From positions 529,250 to 593,249 of the forward strand of contig NZ_JABSSU010000004.1 of NCBI RefSeq assembly GCF_013213835.1: a DNA stretch of 64,000 nucleotides, read 5' to 3'. The notes beneath the pieces are model-generated. The model saw only the letters and a list, made by a program, of their open reading frames with translations. It did no database searches and was not told the DNA's origin. A program made the translations under genes and the position numbers. Shown one piece after another: positions 9,014 through 19,500 of the stretch. Within the stretch, counting starts at the first letter, position 1. Each line of letters opens with the position of its first letter. The stretch comes from Winogradskyella sp. Its GTDB lineage: Bacteria > Bacteroidota > Bacteroidia > Flavobacteriales > Flavobacteriaceae.

Positions 9014-9072
9014 ACTGAGCTTGTCGAAGCAAACCCTACTTGTCTGCTAAAACATTGTGAAGGCAGAGTAGG
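9014..9072. repeat. REP-like intergenic element downstream of tRNA-Gln
   Basis: ACTGAGCTTGTCGAAG (9014-9029) resembles a short extragenic motif seen in many bacterial genomes. It is followed by an imperfect hairpin, CCTAC-TTG-TCTGC (9035-9047) against GCAGAGTAGG (9063-9072), with a 3-nt bulge and a 15-nt loop. There is no open reading frame. It fits a small palindromic repeat; only one copy is visible in this window. Confidence 0.4.
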
Positions 9073-9078
9073 TCAACA

Positions 9079-9109
9079 AAAAAACCTAATCCAACTGATT
9101 AGGTTTTTT
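9079..9109. terminator. Bidirectional terminator between tRNA-Gln and the universal stress gene
   Basis: AAAAAACCTAATC (9079-9091) and GATTAGGTTTTTT (9097-9109) pair perfectly around a 5-nt loop. A/T tracts on both sides allow it to act on either strand: for the tRNA transcript on plus and for the stress gene, which ends at 9133, on minus. Confidence 0.85.
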
Positions 9110-9132
9110 AAATTTCTGGATGGTTATTTATT

Positions 9133-9957
9133 CTAAATCTTAAAAGTAATCACAGGTCGTTTTGCATGATTCACCAAATCTTCACTGATACTATGATTAA
9201 AGAAGTGAGCAATACCTTGTCTACCATGTGTGCTAATACCAATTAGATCTGCATCTATCTCAGCAGAGAAGTTTAGAATACCACTTTCTACGCTCACATC
9301 ATTGAACACGTTAGTTGTGAAATTATCAAAGACTTCACTAGAAATAAAATCGTTAATTCTAGTGCGAGCATCGTAAGTAGTAATAAAGTGATTAGCTGTA
9401 TTGACCATTAGTAAATGTATTTTAGCATCGAAAAGTTTTGCAAATTCAACAGCTTGCTTGTAGGTTTCTTTGTTGTCGTTTTTAAAGTCTGAAGCAAATA
9501 CAAAATTCTTGATATCAAAGCTTGAATGCTCGTTTTTTATAACTAAAACTGGTACATCAGAAGTTCTTACAACTTTTTCGGCATTAGATCCTATAAACAT
9601 TTCCATTAGACCTGAAGCACCATGAGAACCCATAATAATCATGTCTATTTCATATTCTTTTACAGATTCTTTAATCTCATTAAATGTAATATCTGCTTTT
9701 ACTGTTTCGTGAACGGTTATATCCTGCAGGTAATCACTTTCCATGAGGTCTTCAAACTTCTTGTGAGCCAATTTCATAAAAAATAAGGTTTCTGGAATAT
9801 CGCTTTTAACGGCACCAGGGTCAATGTGCTGCATTGGTATTTCCATCATGTGTAATAAATAGATCTCAGCATCATGCTTTTTAGCCAGCATCGCTGCTAC
9901 CTTAAGGGCATTTTCAGCTTGCTCGGAGAAATCAGTAGGAACAAGGATTCTTTTCAT
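9133..9957 (-). CDS. Universal stress protein with two tandem Usp domains
   Basis: The protein has 274 residues made of two UspA folds. Domain 1 starts MKRILVPTDFSEQAENAL, and its nucleotide motif is complete: Gly110, Gly113, then Gly123-Ser124, the G-2x-G-9x-G-S pattern of ATP-binding Usp proteins. Domain 2, from about residue 148 (VFASDF), ends with STHGRQGIAHFFNHS, where the first Gly and the Gly of the final GS pair are replaced (Ser and His). It may therefore bind nucleotide poorly. Such proteins are cytoplasmic and are usually induced by starvation or stress. The gene is monocistronic with a shared terminator downstream, and is divergent from rimP. Confidence 0.92.
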   Translation of the reverse strand: MKRILVPTDFSEQAENALKVAAMLAKKHDAEIYLLHMMEIPMQHIDPGAVKSDIPETLFFMKLAHKKFEDLMESDYLQDITVHETVKADITFNEIKESVKEYEIDMIIMGSHGASGLMEMFIGSNAEKVVRTSDVPVLVIKNEHSSFDIKNFVFASDFKNDNKETYKQAVEFAKLFDAKIHLLMVNTANHFITTYDARTRINDFISSEVFDNFTTNVFNDVSVESGILNFSAEIDADLIGISTHGRQGIAHFFNHSISEDLVNHAKRPVITFKI

Positions 9958-10012
9958 GGATTGTTGTTTTAGTTAGTTATATAAATTTAATAAAAATATA
10001 GAACTTCACAAC

Positions 10013-10044
10013 TTGGATAAATCGAGAAAAATAATGTATATTTG
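10013..10044 (+). promoter_or_regulatory. Promoter of the rimP-nusA-infB operon
   Basis: TTG (10013-10015), a 21-bp spacer and TATATTTG (10037-10044) match the Bacteroidota promoter. Transcription would start near 10050, about 20 nt before the leader hairpin. Confidence 0.8.
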
Positions 10045-10070
10045 CATCGTTATTTAAGGAATGAATACGC

Positions 10071-10096
10071 GAGAGGACGAAAAGTCCTCTCTTTTT
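10071..10096 (+). promoter_or_regulatory. Terminator-like hairpin in the rimP leader (candidate attenuator)
   Basis: GAGAGGAC (10071-10078), loop GAAAA, GTCCTCTC (10084-10091) and TTTTT (10092-10096) form a perfect 8-bp, GC-rich hairpin with a T run. It lies between the promoter and the ATG at 10106, where a terminator would cut off the whole operon unless bypassed. Confidence 0.6.
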
Positions 10097-10105
10097 ATAT
10101 TAGAA

Positions 10106-10570
10106 ATGTTCAAAAAGATAGTAGAAGATTTATTGCAAAATGCCTTAGATGAGAGGCCAGATCTGTTTTTAATTGATTTTACCATTTCTCCGGAAAATGC
10201 TATTAAAATAGTTTTAGATGGTGATAATGGTGTTTTGGTTGAAGATTGTATGTTTGTGAGTAGAGCTATTGAGCATAATATGGATAGAGAAGAACAAGAC
10301 TTTTCATTGCAAGTGTTGTCCTCTGGGGCAACTTCTCCGCTACTTATGCCTAGACAATATAAAAGACACATAGGAAGAAATCTTCAGGTAAAAACCATTG
10401 AAGGTGATAAAATAGAAGGTGAACTTGCTAGTGCAGATGAAGAATCTGTACTGTTAAAGTGGAAGACTAGAGAACCTAAACCTATTGGAAAAGGTAAAGT
10501 GACCGTGACGAAAGAGGCAAGCATAGCCTATGGCGATATTAAAGAAGCAAAAGTTAAGATAAAATTTTAA
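10106..10570 (+). CDS. rimP: Ribosome maturation factor RimP
   Basis: RimP assists assembly of the 30S subunit. The ATG at 10106 gives 154 residues, the normal family length. An in-frame ATG at 10061 would add 15 residues encoded by the leader hairpin and is less likely. The N-terminal alpha/beta domain includes LIDFTISPENAIKIVLDGD and the C-terminal SH3-like domain includes GRNLQVKTIEGDKIEGEL. It is first in an operon with nusA (12 bp downstream) and infB, the classical order. Confidence 0.95.
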   Translation: MFKKIVEDLLQNALDERPDLFLIDFTISPENAIKIVLDGDNGVLVEDCMFVSRAIEHNMDREEQDFSLQVLSSGATSPLLMPRQYKRHIGRNLQVKTIEGDKIEGELASADEESVLLKWKTREPKPIGKGKVTVTKEASIAYGDIKEAKVKIKF

Positions 10571-10582
10571 TTCATATCAATT

Positions 10583-11815
10583 ATGGAAAATGTAGCATTA
10601 ATAGAATCATTTTCAGAGTTTAAAGACGACAAGTTAATAGACAGAGTTACGCTGATGGCGATTCTAGAGGATGTATTGCGTAATGCATTGAAGAAAAAGT
10701 ATGGTGATGACGACAACTTTGATATTATTATAAATCCTGATAAAGGAGATTTAGAGATTTGGAGAAACCGTATAGTCGTAGCTGATGGTGAAGTAGAAGA
10801 CGAAAATCAGGAAATAGCATTATCTGAAGCTCAAAAAATTGAGCCAGATTTTGAAGTTGGTGAAGATGTAGCAGAAGAAGTAAAGTTAATAGACTTAGGA
10901 AGACGTTCTATCTTAGCTTTAAGACAAAACTTAATTTCTAAAATCCACGAACACGACAATACTAATATATACAAGCAGTTTAAAGAATTAGAAGGAGAGA
11001 TTTACACGGCTGAGGTTCATCACATTCGTCATAGAGCAATCATTTTATTAGATGATGAAGGAAATGAAATTATCCTTCCTAAAGACAAGCAGATTCCTTC
11101 AGATTTCTTTAGAAAAGGTGAAAACGTAAGAGGTATTATTGAAAGTGTTGAGCTTAAAGGAAGCAAGCCAGCAATAATAATGTCTAGAACTTCACCAATT
11201 TTCTTAGAAAAGTTGTTTGAGCAAGAAATTCCAGAGGTTTTTGATGGCTTAATTACAGTGAAGAAAGTAGTAAGAATTCCAGGTGAAAAAGCAAAAGTAG
11301 CAGTAGATTCTTATGATGATAGAATAGATCCTGTAGGTGCTTGTGTAGGTATGAAAGGATCAAGAATTCATGGCATTGTACGTGAATTAGGTAATGAAAA
11401 TATAGATGTAATCAATTATACAAATAACGTTCAGTTGTTTGTCACGAGAGCGTTAAGTCCAGCAAGAGTAACTTCATTAAAATTAGATGAAGAAAACATG
11501 AGAGCTGAAGTATTGTTAAAGCCAGAAGAAGTGTCTAAAGCGATAGGTAGAGGTGGACACAATATTAGACTAGCTGGGCAATTAACTGGTTTTGAGATCG
11601 ATGTATTTAGAGAAGGTGCGGAAGAAGATGTTGAGTTAAAAGAATTCTCTGATGAAATTGATGAGTGGATTATAGATGAATTTAATAAAGCTGGTTTAGA
11701 TACAGCAAAAAGCATTCTAGAGCAAGACGTTAGCGATTTAGTGAAGCGTACAGATTTAGAAGAAGAAACAATTTTAGAAGTTATTAGAATTCTAAAAGAA
11801 GAATTTGAAGAATAA
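10583..11815 (+). CDS. nusA: Transcription termination/antitermination protein NusA
   Basis: The protein has 410 residues, typical of the short Bacteroidota form that lacks the E. coli acidic repeats. The N-terminal RNA polymerase-binding domain covers about 1-125. An S1 domain at about 130-200 includes GEIYTAEVHHI. Two KH domains follow: KH1 with DPVGACVGMKGSRI near 250 and KH2 with EVSKAIGRGGHNIRLA near 315. NusA binds RNA polymerase and modulates pausing, termination and antitermination. It could therefore act on the hairpin in its own operon leader, though this is an inference. An acidic tail ends the protein. Confidence 0.97.
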   Translation: MENVALIESFSEFKDDKLIDRVTLMAILEDVLRNALKKKYGDDDNFDIIINPDKGDLEIWRNRIVVADGEVEDENQEIALSEAQKIEPDFEVGEDVAEEVKLIDLGRRSILALRQNLISKIHEHDNTNIYKQFKELEGEIYTAEVHHIRHRAIILLDDEGNEIILPKDKQIPSDFFRKGENVRGIIESVELKGSKPAIIMSRTSPIFLEKLFEQEIPEVFDGLITVKKVVRIPGEKAKVAVDSYDDRIDPVGACVGMKGSRIHGIVRELGNENIDVINYTNNVQLFVTRALSPARVTSLKLDEENMRAEVLLKPEEVSKAIGRGGHNIRLAGQLTGFEIDVFREGAEEDVELKEFSDEIDEWIIDEFNKAGLDTAKSILEQDVSDLVKRTDLEEETILEVIRILKEEFEE

Positions 11816-11846
11816 CATATAATTAAGTTATATTACAGGCAATTTT

Positions 11847-14579
11847 ATGGCTCAAATAAGAATTAATAAAGTATTAAGGGAACTCAATATCTCACTAGAT
11901 CGTGCTGTGGATTTCTTAGAATCCAAAGGCATCGAGATAGAGAAAAGTCCTAATACAAAAATTTCGCAAGAAGTTTATGATACATTATCTGATGAATTTC
12001 AGACAGATGCTTCTAAACGCGAAAAAGCACAAGAGGTAAGTGAAGCAAAGCTAAAAGAGAAAGAGCAGCTTCGCGAACAACGCGAACGCGAGATTGAAGA
12101 AAAGGAAAAAATTGAAGCCGCAAAGGAGACTGTAGTTAAAGCTAAAGCTGCTTTAAGCGGACCAAAGCAAATAGGTAAAATAGATCTAGATAAGCCTAAA
12201 GCTGCCTCAAAACCTGAAGTTAAAGAGGAAAAGAAAGTAGAGCCGCAACCTAAAAAAGAGGTTGTTGCTAAAGTAGAAAAACCAAAAGTGGTTGAGCCAA
12301 AATCTGTTGAGACAGTTCAAGAGGTAAAAGAGGTAAAACAACCTGAGGTTAAAGCAGAAAAGCCTGCTGAAAAAACTACTGAGAAACCTGCTGAAGAACC
12401 TGAAACAGGAACGCTTAAGACAAAATATCAAAAACTTACTGGACCTGTAACAACAGGTAAAAAGATAGATCTCTCTCAGTTCAATAAGCCTAAAAAGAAG
12501 AAAGAGGAGAAAAAACCAGCAGCAAATGCTACTAACGACGGCAACAAAAGAAAAAGACGTCGTATTAGTAAAGGTGGTAATGATGGTGGTGGAAGACCAA
12601 ACTTTGATAATAGAAGAGGTAATCAAAAAGGACGTGGTAATAATAATAGACCAAAAGTCGTTAAGGAAGAGCCAAGTGAAGAAGAAGTACAAAAGCAAGT
12701 AAGAGAAACACTTGAAAAACTTCAAGGTAAATCAAATAAAGGTAGAGGAGCTAAAAACCGTCGTGAAAAAAGAGATCGACATAGAGAGCAGTCTGAAAAA
12801 GAGCTACAAGCGGAAGCAGCAGAAAGTAAAATCCTAAAGGTTACTGAGTTTGTAACTGTTAGTGAAGTTGCTACAATGATGGATGTTGGAGTAACTCAAG
12901 TAATTTCAGCATGTATGTCTCTTGGTATGATGGTAACGATGAACCAGAGATTAGATGCAGAAACGCTTTCTATTGTTGCTGATGAGTTTGGTTATCAAGT
13001 GGAATTTGTAACCGCTGATATTGAAGAATCAATTGAAGAGGTTGAAGATAAACCAGAAGATTTAAAACCACGTGCGCCGATTGTTACGGTAATGGGTCAC
13101 GTTGATCACGGTAAAACATCATTATTAGATTACATCCGTGAAGAGAATGTAATTGCTGGTGAATCAGGTGGAATTACACAGCATATTGGGGCTTATGGAG
13201 TTGAGTTATCAGATGGTCAAAAAATAGCATTCCTAGATACGCCAGGTCACGAGGCCTTTACAGCGATGCGTGCTCGTGGTGCTCAGGTTACGGATATTGC
13301 AATTATTGTGGTTGCTGCAGATGATGCCATTATGCCACAAACAAAAGAAGCAATTTCACATGCTCAAGCAGCTGGTGTACCAATTGTATTTGCAATTAAC
13401 AAAATTGATAAGCCAGACGCTAATCCAGATAAGGTGAAAGAAGGTTTAGCAGCTATGAACTTATTGGTTGAAGATTGGGGTGGAAAAATTCAATCTCACG
13501 ATATTTCAGCTAAATTTGGTACAGGTGTTAAAGAATTACTAGAAAAGGTACTTCTAGAAGCTGAATTATTAGAACTTAAAGCTAATCCTACAAAACCAGC
13601 AGTTGGTACTGTAGTAGAAGCTTACTTAGATAAAGGTAGAGGTTATGTATCTACTATTTTAGTACAAGCAGGTACATTAAAAGTTGGAGATTACGTACTG
13701 GCAGGTAAAAACAGTGGTAAGGTTAAAGCGATGCACGATGAGCGTGGTAATAACATCAAAGAGGCTGGCCCATCAACACCAGTGTCTATATTAGGATTAG
13801 ATGGTGCACCACAAGCAGGTGATAAGTTCAATGTATTTGAGGACGAACGTGAAGCAAAACAAATTGCTGCGAAACGTACACAATTACAACGTGAGCAATC
13901 TGTGAGAACACAACGTCATATTACGCTTGATGAAATCGGAAGACGTATTGCTTTAGGTGATTTCCAAGAGCTTAATATCATTCTTAAAGGTGACGTGGAT
14001 GGTTCTGTTGAAGCATTAACAGATTCATTCCAAAAGCTATCTACTGAAGAAATTCAAGTAAATATTATCCATAAAGGAGTTGGTGCCATTACAGAAAGTG
14101 ATGTGTTATTAGCTTCTGCATCAGATGCGATTATTGTAGGATTTAATGTGCGTCCTGTAGGAAATGCAAGAACAATAGCAGACAAAGAAGAAATAGATAT
14201 CAGAACCTATTCTATCATCTATGATGCTATCAATGATCTTAAAGATGCAATGGAAGGTATGTTGTCACCAGAAGTTAAAGAAGAAGTTACAGGTACAGCT
14301 GAGATTAGAGAAACATTTAAGATTTCTAAGATTGGAACCATTGCAGGTTGTATGGTTACAAATGGTAAAATATTCAGAAACTCTGGTATACGTTTAATTA
14401 GAGATGGTGTCGTTGTGTTTACAGGTGAATTAGCATCTTTAAAACGTTTTAAAGACGATGTGAAAGAAGTTTCTAAAGGCTACGATTGTGGTATGCAAGT
14501 TAAAGGTTATAACGATATTAAAGAAGGCGATATAATTGAAGCATTCCAAGAAGTAGAAGTGAAGAAGACTCTGAAATAA
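11847..14579 (+). CDS. infB: Translation initiation factor IF-2
   Basis: The protein has 910 residues. An IF2-N domain lies at 1-50. A long Lys/Glu/Pro-rich disordered linker covers about 60-330 and includes a basic Arg/Gly/Asn stretch near 230-270. A second IF2-N motif sits near 335-385. The GTPase domain has GHVDHGKT near 417, DTPGHEAF near 467 and NKID near 520, followed by the domain II-IV regions. IF2 delivers initiator tRNA to the 30S subunit and promotes 50S joining. The gene is last in the rimP-nusA-infB operon, 31 bp after nusA, and is closed by a strong terminator. Confidence 0.98.
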   Translation: MAQIRINKVLRELNISLDRAVDFLESKGIEIEKSPNTKISQEVYDTLSDEFQTDASKREKAQEVSEAKLKEKEQLREQREREIEEKEKIEAAKETVVKAKAALSGPKQIGKIDLDKPKAASKPEVKEEKKVEPQPKKEVVAKVEKPKVVEPKSVETVQEVKEVKQPEVKAEKPAEKTTEKPAEEPETGTLKTKYQKLTGPVTTGKKIDLSQFNKPKKKKEEKKPAANATNDGNKRKRRRISKGGNDGGGRPNFDNRRGNQKGRGNNNRPKVVKEEPSEEEVQKQVRETLEKLQGKSNKGRGAKNRREKRDRHREQSEKELQAEAAESKILKVTEFVTVSEVATMMDVGVTQVISACMSLGMMVTMNQRLDAETLSIVADEFGYQVEFVTADIEESIEEVEDKPEDLKPRAPIVTVMGHVDHGKTSLLDYIREENVIAGESGGITQHIGAYGVELSDGQKIAFLDTPGHEAFTAMRARGAQVTDIAIIVVAADDAIMPQTKEAISHAQAAGVPIVFAINKIDKPDANPDKVKEGLAAMNLLVEDWGGKIQSHDISAKFGTGVKELLEKVLLEAELLELKANPTKPAVGTVVEAYLDKGRGYVSTILVQAGTLKVGDYVLAGKNSGKVKAMHDERGNNIKEAGPSTPVSILGLDGAPQAGDKFNVFEDEREAKQIAAKRTQLQREQSVRTQRHITLDEIGRRIALGDFQELNIILKGDVDGSVEALTDSFQKLSTEEIQVNIIHKGVGAITESDVLLASASDAIIVGFNVRPVGNARTIADKEEIDIRTYSIIYDAINDLKDAMEGMLSPEVKEEVTGTAEIRETFKISKIGTIAGCMVTNGKIFRNSGIRLIRDGVVVFTGELASLKRFKDDVKEVSKGYDCGMQVKGYNDIKEGDIIEAFQEVEVKKTLK

Positions 14580-14595
14580 CAGAACTATCGAACAT

Positions 14596-14627
14596 AAAAA
14601 AACCGACAAATTATTGTCGGTTTTTTT
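14596..14627. terminator. Bidirectional terminator between infB and the SPOR gene
   Basis: AAAAAAACCGACAA (14596-14609) and TTGTCGGTTTTTTT (14614-14627) form a 14-bp perfect stem with an ATTA loop. Seven-base A and T runs let it serve both convergent genes. Confidence 0.93.
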
Positions 14628-14646
14628 ATGTCTATTCGGAACGGTT

Positions 14647-15033
14647 TTATTTACTTTTTTCTACTTTGGGCTGAAAAATAATGGCGTTCATATAATCTTT
14701 TTTGATTTTCGCTAGAGCTCTGTCAGCTTCAAGCCTCGTTGCAAAATTACCAACCCACACTTTGTAGTTTGGTGTGTTCCAAACAATTTCCACTGGCCAA
14801 TCTTGATAAGTGTTTAAGAAATTCATTTTTTCACGTTGGGCCTTGTCAGGATCAATACTCTGGTAAACTTGAATTTTGTATAACTTATTGGTCTTCAAAT
14901 CTTTCTTGTACTCGATCAATTTGTCTATCTCTTTATCCTGATCAATTTTAACATTTCCCTCTTGAGCATTTAACGAAAAGAAACAGATTGATAAGAGAAA
15001 AATAAAGCTTAAATGTTTGATATTTAGTGCCAT
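14647..15033 (-). CDS. SPOR domain-containing secreted protein
   Basis: The protein has 128 residues. A signal peptide at 1-24 ends SLNAQ. A single SPOR fold follows at about 48-122, with LYKIQVYQ, then VEIVWNTPNYKVWVGNF and AIIFQP at the end. SPOR domains bind denuded peptidoglycan glycan strands, often at division sites. Nothing else is fused to this one, so it would be a small periplasmic wall-binding protein. It is monocistronic, with its own -7 box and a terminator shared with infB. The specific role is not known. Confidence 0.85.
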   Translation of the reverse strand: MALNIKHLSFIFLLSICFFSLNAQEGNVKIDQDKEIDKLIEYKKDLKTNKLYKIQVYQSIDPDKAQREKMNFLNTYQDWPVEIVWNTPNYKVWVGNFATRLEADRALAKIKKDYMNAIIFQPKVEKSK

Positions 15034-15050
15034 TCTATTAGATTTTTTTA

Positions 15051-15058
15051 CAAAGGTA
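15051..15058 (-). promoter_or_regulatory. -7 element of the SPOR gene
   Basis: Read on the minus strand this is TACCTTTG, a full TAnnTTTG match 17 bp before the ATG. A TTTG at 15076-15079 (minus strand) is 17 bp further upstream, slightly closer than usual. Confidence 0.55.
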
Positions 15059-15154
15059 TATTATAAAACGATATTCAAAATAAAATCTTATTTAGAATAA
15101 TTATAAATTGATTATTAACACTTCATTAGCATTTCGAAAATCGACTTTATATCT

Positions 15155-15162
15155 TACTTTTG
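15155..15162 (+). promoter_or_regulatory. -7 element of the act/cox operon
   Basis: TACTTTTG is a full TAnnTTTG match, 81 bp before the preferred actA start at 15244. The leader contains an 8-bp hairpin, ATGATTTT (15180-15187) with AAAATCAT (15204-15211). Confidence 0.6.
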
Positions 15163-15243
15163 CGAGAGTTTTTATAAACATGATTTTAGTCATATTTCAT
15201 GAAAAAATCATACCAAAGTTTAGACGATAATTATCTTTATAAT

Positions 15244-16524
15244 ATGAAACACGTTATCAACCGTACTATAAGCTCCAAATTGTTGAGTTTCGGTTTTATG
15301 CTATTTCTTACGTTTTCAATTTCACTAAATGCTCAAGACGGCGATCCAGTAAACGGAAAAAATCTGTTTAATGCCAATTGTGCTGCATGTCATAAGTTAG
15401 ATAAGGACATGACTGGTCCAATGCTTCGTAATGTTGAGATGAGATTGGCTAATGAAGAAGGATTGGATAGAGAGTGGCTTAATGCATGGATTCGTAACAG
15501 TTCTGCTTTAATTAAATCTGGTGATGCTTACGCAAACAAGGTTTATAATGCATGGAACAAAACAGCGATGACTGCTTTTCCTCAATTGAGTGATCAAGAT
15601 ATTTCGGACATCTTAGCTTATACTGCACAGCCAAAACCTCCTGCTCCAGAACCTGTGGCTGGGGTTGTTGCTCAGCCAGCTGAACAAGGTATTGGTCAGG
15701 AATTAATCTTAGGTGCATTAGCAGTTTTATTTGGTTTATTGGCAATGGCTTTAATTTTAGTGAAGCGCACTTTAAATCGTTTTGCAGAAGCTAAAGGCTT
15801 AGATGTTTCTGAAGTAAAGCGCAAACCAATTTGGAAAGCATTTGTAGAGAACCAATTCTTAATGTTAGTCACAGCAATTTTCTTTTTACTTGCAAGTGGG
15901 TATTTCGCGTATGGTTATTTTATGCAGGTTGGTATAGATCAAGGTTATGAACCAGTTCAACCAATTCATTATTCACATAGAATACATGCTGGTGTAAATG
16001 AAATTGACTGTAAATATTGTCACTCTTCGGCAAGAGTGAGTAAGCATTCTGGGATTCCATCTTTAAATGTGTGTATGAATTGTCACAAGTCAATTGGTGA
16101 AGTTTCTGAGACAACTTTAGCTGAAGGAAAAGAGTATGGTGTTGATTACAATGCTGAGATTCAAAAATTATATGATGCTGTAGGTTGGGATGGTAGAGCT
16201 TACACAGGTGAAACGAAGCCTGTAAAGTGGATACGTATTCATAACTTACCAGATTTCGCATATTTCAATCACTCACAGCACGTTTCTGTTGCAGGTGTAG
16301 AATGTCAAACATGTCACGGTCCTGTAGAGGAAATGGAAGTATTGTATCAGCATGCGCCATTAACAATGGGATGGTGTATTAACTGTCATAGAGAAACAGA
16401 GGTGAATGTGAAGGATAATGAATATTATGCTAAAATTCATGAAGAACTTTCTAAGAAGTATGGTGTAGAGAAATTGACTGCTGCACAGATGGGTGGATTA
16501 GAATGTGGTAAGTGTCATTATTAA
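15244..16524 (+). CDS. actA: Alternative complex III multiheme cytochrome c subunit ActA
   Basis: ActA carries electrons within the quinol:cytochrome c oxidoreductase ACIII on the periplasmic side. Starting at 15244 gives 426 residues with a good signal peptide ending SLNAQ; the ATG at 15199 would put 15 polar residues in front of it. Six CxxCH heme sites are seen: CAACH near 46 in an N-terminal monoheme cytochrome domain, then CKYCH, CMNCH, CQTCH, CINCH and CGKCH near 256, 277, 354, 378 and 421. Two hydrophobic helices lie between them, near 155-180 and 205-230. It is the first gene of the operon. Confidence 0.92.
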   Translation: MKHVINRTISSKLLSFGFMLFLTFSISLNAQDGDPVNGKNLFNANCAACHKLDKDMTGPMLRNVEMRLANEEGLDREWLNAWIRNSSALIKSGDAYANKVYNAWNKTAMTAFPQLSDQDISDILAYTAQPKPPAPEPVAGVVAQPAEQGIGQELILGALAVLFGLLAMALILVKRTLNRFAEAKGLDVSEVKRKPIWKAFVENQFLMLVTAIFFLLASGYFAYGYFMQVGIDQGYEPVQPIHYSHRIHAGVNEIDCKYCHSSARVSKHSGIPSLNVCMNCHKSIGEVSETTLAEGKEYGVDYNAEIQKLYDAVGWDGRAYTGETKPVKWIRIHNLPDFAYFNHSQHVSVAGVECQTCHGPVEEMEVLYQHAPLTMGWCINCHRETEVNVKDNEYYAKIHEELSKKYGVEKLTAAQMGGLECGKCHY

Positions 16525-16585
16525 AAGAATGTTATTGTTGGTTAAGATTATCTGAGCTAACATCACAATAAATTAAACAAAGAAT

Positions 16586-19500
16586 ATGTCATCAAACAAG
16601 AAATACTGGAAAAGTGTTGAAGAGCTAAACGAAAACAGCTCTATTGTTGAGACGCTAAGACAAAATGAGTTTGTAGAAGAAATTCCAACAGATGAGTTTT
16701 TGGGTGATAAAGAGACTTTAGAGTCGTCTTCTACATCGCGTCGTGATTTCTTAAAGTACGTAGGGTTTAGTACGGCTGCTGCCTCATTAGCTGCTTGTGA
16801 AGGTCCTGTGATTAAATCAATTCCTTATGTAAACCAACCAACGGAAATTATTCCAGGTGTTGCTAATTACTATGCGACTACTGTTGCTGATGGTTTTGAT
16901 TTTGCTAGTATTTTAGTTAAAACAAGAGAAGGTCGTCCTATAAAAATTGAGAACAATACAGATGCTGTAACTAACGGAACAGCTAATGCTAGAGTTCATG
17001 CTTCTATCTTAGGATTATATGATAATCTTAGGGTAAAGGCACCAATGAAAGGTGGTAAAGATATCTCTTGGGATACTTTTATGTCTGAAACCACTTCTAA
17101 GTTAAGTGGTCTTGGTGACAAACAAATCGTATTCTTAACGTCTACAATTCCTAGTCCATCAACTGCGAAATTAGTTGGTGAGTTTTCTGAGAAGTATGTT
17201 AATGTTAAGCATGTTACTTATGATGCGATTTCAGAATCAGCAACATTAGACGCTTACGAAGCTAAATATGGTACACGCGGCATGGCAAATTACGATTTGT
17301 CAAAAGCAATGACTATAGTTTCTGTTGGTGCTGATTTTATTGGAGACTGGCAAGGTGGAGGATTCGATGCTGGCTATGCAAAGAACCGTGTTCCTGAGCA
17401 AGGAAAAATGTCTAGGCATATTCAATTTGAATCTAATATGTCACTTTCTGGTGCAAACGCGGATAAACGTGTGCCGTTAAAACCAAGTGAACAACGTTTA
17501 GCTTTAGCTAAATTATATAGCTACGTTACTGGTAATTCAGTAGGTGGCGCAAAACTTTCTGAAGGATTAGATGCGGCTGTTAAATCTGCAGCTAAACAAT
17601 TAAAGAAAGCAGGTAGTAATGGTGTAGTAATGACTGGTATTCAGGATGTGAATGCTCAGACAGTTGCTTTAGAGATTAATGAATATTTAAACTCTAAAGC
17701 GTTCGACGCTAAGACTACAGTTAAGACAAGACAAGGTAACGATAAAGCTGTAATGCAGTTAATTGCTGATATGAAAGCTGGTAAGGTTGGTGCACTTATT
17801 ATGAATGGTGTTAACCCAATGTATACTTTACCTAATTCAGCTGATTTTTCTGAAGGATTAAAGAAAACAGAATTATCTATTGCTTTCTCAATGAAGCAAG
17901 ACGAAACTTCTGTTAATGCAGAATATATTGCTGCATTACCTCATAGTTTAGAATCTTGGGGTGATTTCGAATTTAAAGCTAGTCACTATTCAATGATGCA
18001 GCCAACAATTCGTCCATTATTTGATACAAAACAATTCCAAGATGTGCTTTTAGCGTGGAATGGAAATGATACTTTATATAGAGATTATATTAAAGAAACG
18101 TGGGAAGCTGATATATTAAATGGTGAGTCATTTAATAAAGCGATCCAAGATGGTGTTTATGTAGGAATACCTTCAGAAGGAATTATGGCAGAGAATGTAA
18201 CTGCGGAAACTGAAGAAGAAACTACAGAAGCACCAAGAAGTAATGCAGCTACTGCATTAGCATCATCGACTAAAGTTGGTGCTATGGAGTTGACATTATA
18301 TACTAAAACAGGAATGGGTGATGGTCAACAAGCTAACAACCCATGGTTACAAGAATTCCCAGATCCAATTACTAGAACGTCATGGGATAACTATGTAACT
18401 GTTTCTAGAGCTGATGCCGAAGCAAAAGGATTAATTAATGAGAATGTTGCAAATGGTGGACTGAATGGTAGCTATGCTAATGTTACTGTTAATGGCGTGA
18501 CTGTAGAGAACGTTCCGGTTTTAATTCAACCAGGTCAGGCAAAAGGATCTGTTGGTTTATCATTTGGTTATGGTAGAACCGCAGATGGTCTTAAAGAGGA
18601 AATGAAAACGGGTGTTAACGCTTATCCATTATACCAAAACTTTAGCGCTGTTCAAGAAGTTTCTATTGAGAAAACTTCAGGTACACATGAGTTTGCTTGT
18701 GTTCAGTTACACAATACGTTAATGGGTCGTGGAGACATCATTAAAGAAACTTCATTAGAGGTTTTCAATACAAAAGATAAGCATATTTGGAATGAAACTC
18801 CGGTAGTTTCATTAGATCACGTTGAGACTCCTGTGACATCTCCGGATGTTGATCTTTGGGATTCTTTTGATCGTTCTGTAGGGCACCACTTCAATTTATC
18901 GATTGACTTAAATGCTTGTACAGGATGTGGTGCTTGTGTTATTGCTTGTCATGCAGAAAATAACGTGCCAGTAGTTGGTAAAACTGAAATGAGACGTAGC
19001 CGCGACATGCACTGGTTACGTATCGATAGATATTATTCTTCTCAAGATTCATTCGAAGGAGATAATGATAAAAAAGATAATATTTCTGGTTTAGGAAGCT
19101 CATTAAGTGAGTTCGGTGAAATGGAAAGTCCAGCGGATAATCCGCAAGTAGCATTCCAACCAGTAATGTGTCAGCACTGTAACCATGCACCTTGTGAAAC
19201 AGTTTGTCCTGTAGCGGCGACATCACATGGTCGTCAAGGTCAAAACCACATGGCATATAACCGTTGTGTAGGTACACGTTACTGTGCAAATAACTGTCCT
19301 TATAAAGTGCGTCGTTTTAACTGGTTCTTATATAGCCAAAACGATGAGTTTGATTACTACATGAATGATGACTTAGGTCGTATGGTATTAAACCCAGACG
19401 TTACTGTAAGATCTCGTGGTGTAATGGAGAAATGTTCTATGTGTATTCAAATGACGCAAAAAACAATCCTTGATGCTAAGCGCGATGGTAGACCTGTGAA

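Noticed and set aside
12207..12725. 172-codon open frame on the minus strand, rich in Phe, Leu and Ser
   Set aside because: It is antisense to the Lys/Glu-rich linker of infB; the composition is what reverse reading of AAA/GAA codons gives, and it has no domain or start signal.
15920..16261. 113-codon minus-strand open frame with many His and Leu
   Set aside because: Antisense to actA, whose six heme motifs prove the plus frame is coding.
18939..19289. 116-codon minus-strand open frame
   Set aside because: Antisense to the Cys-rich ferredoxin part of actB; no family features.
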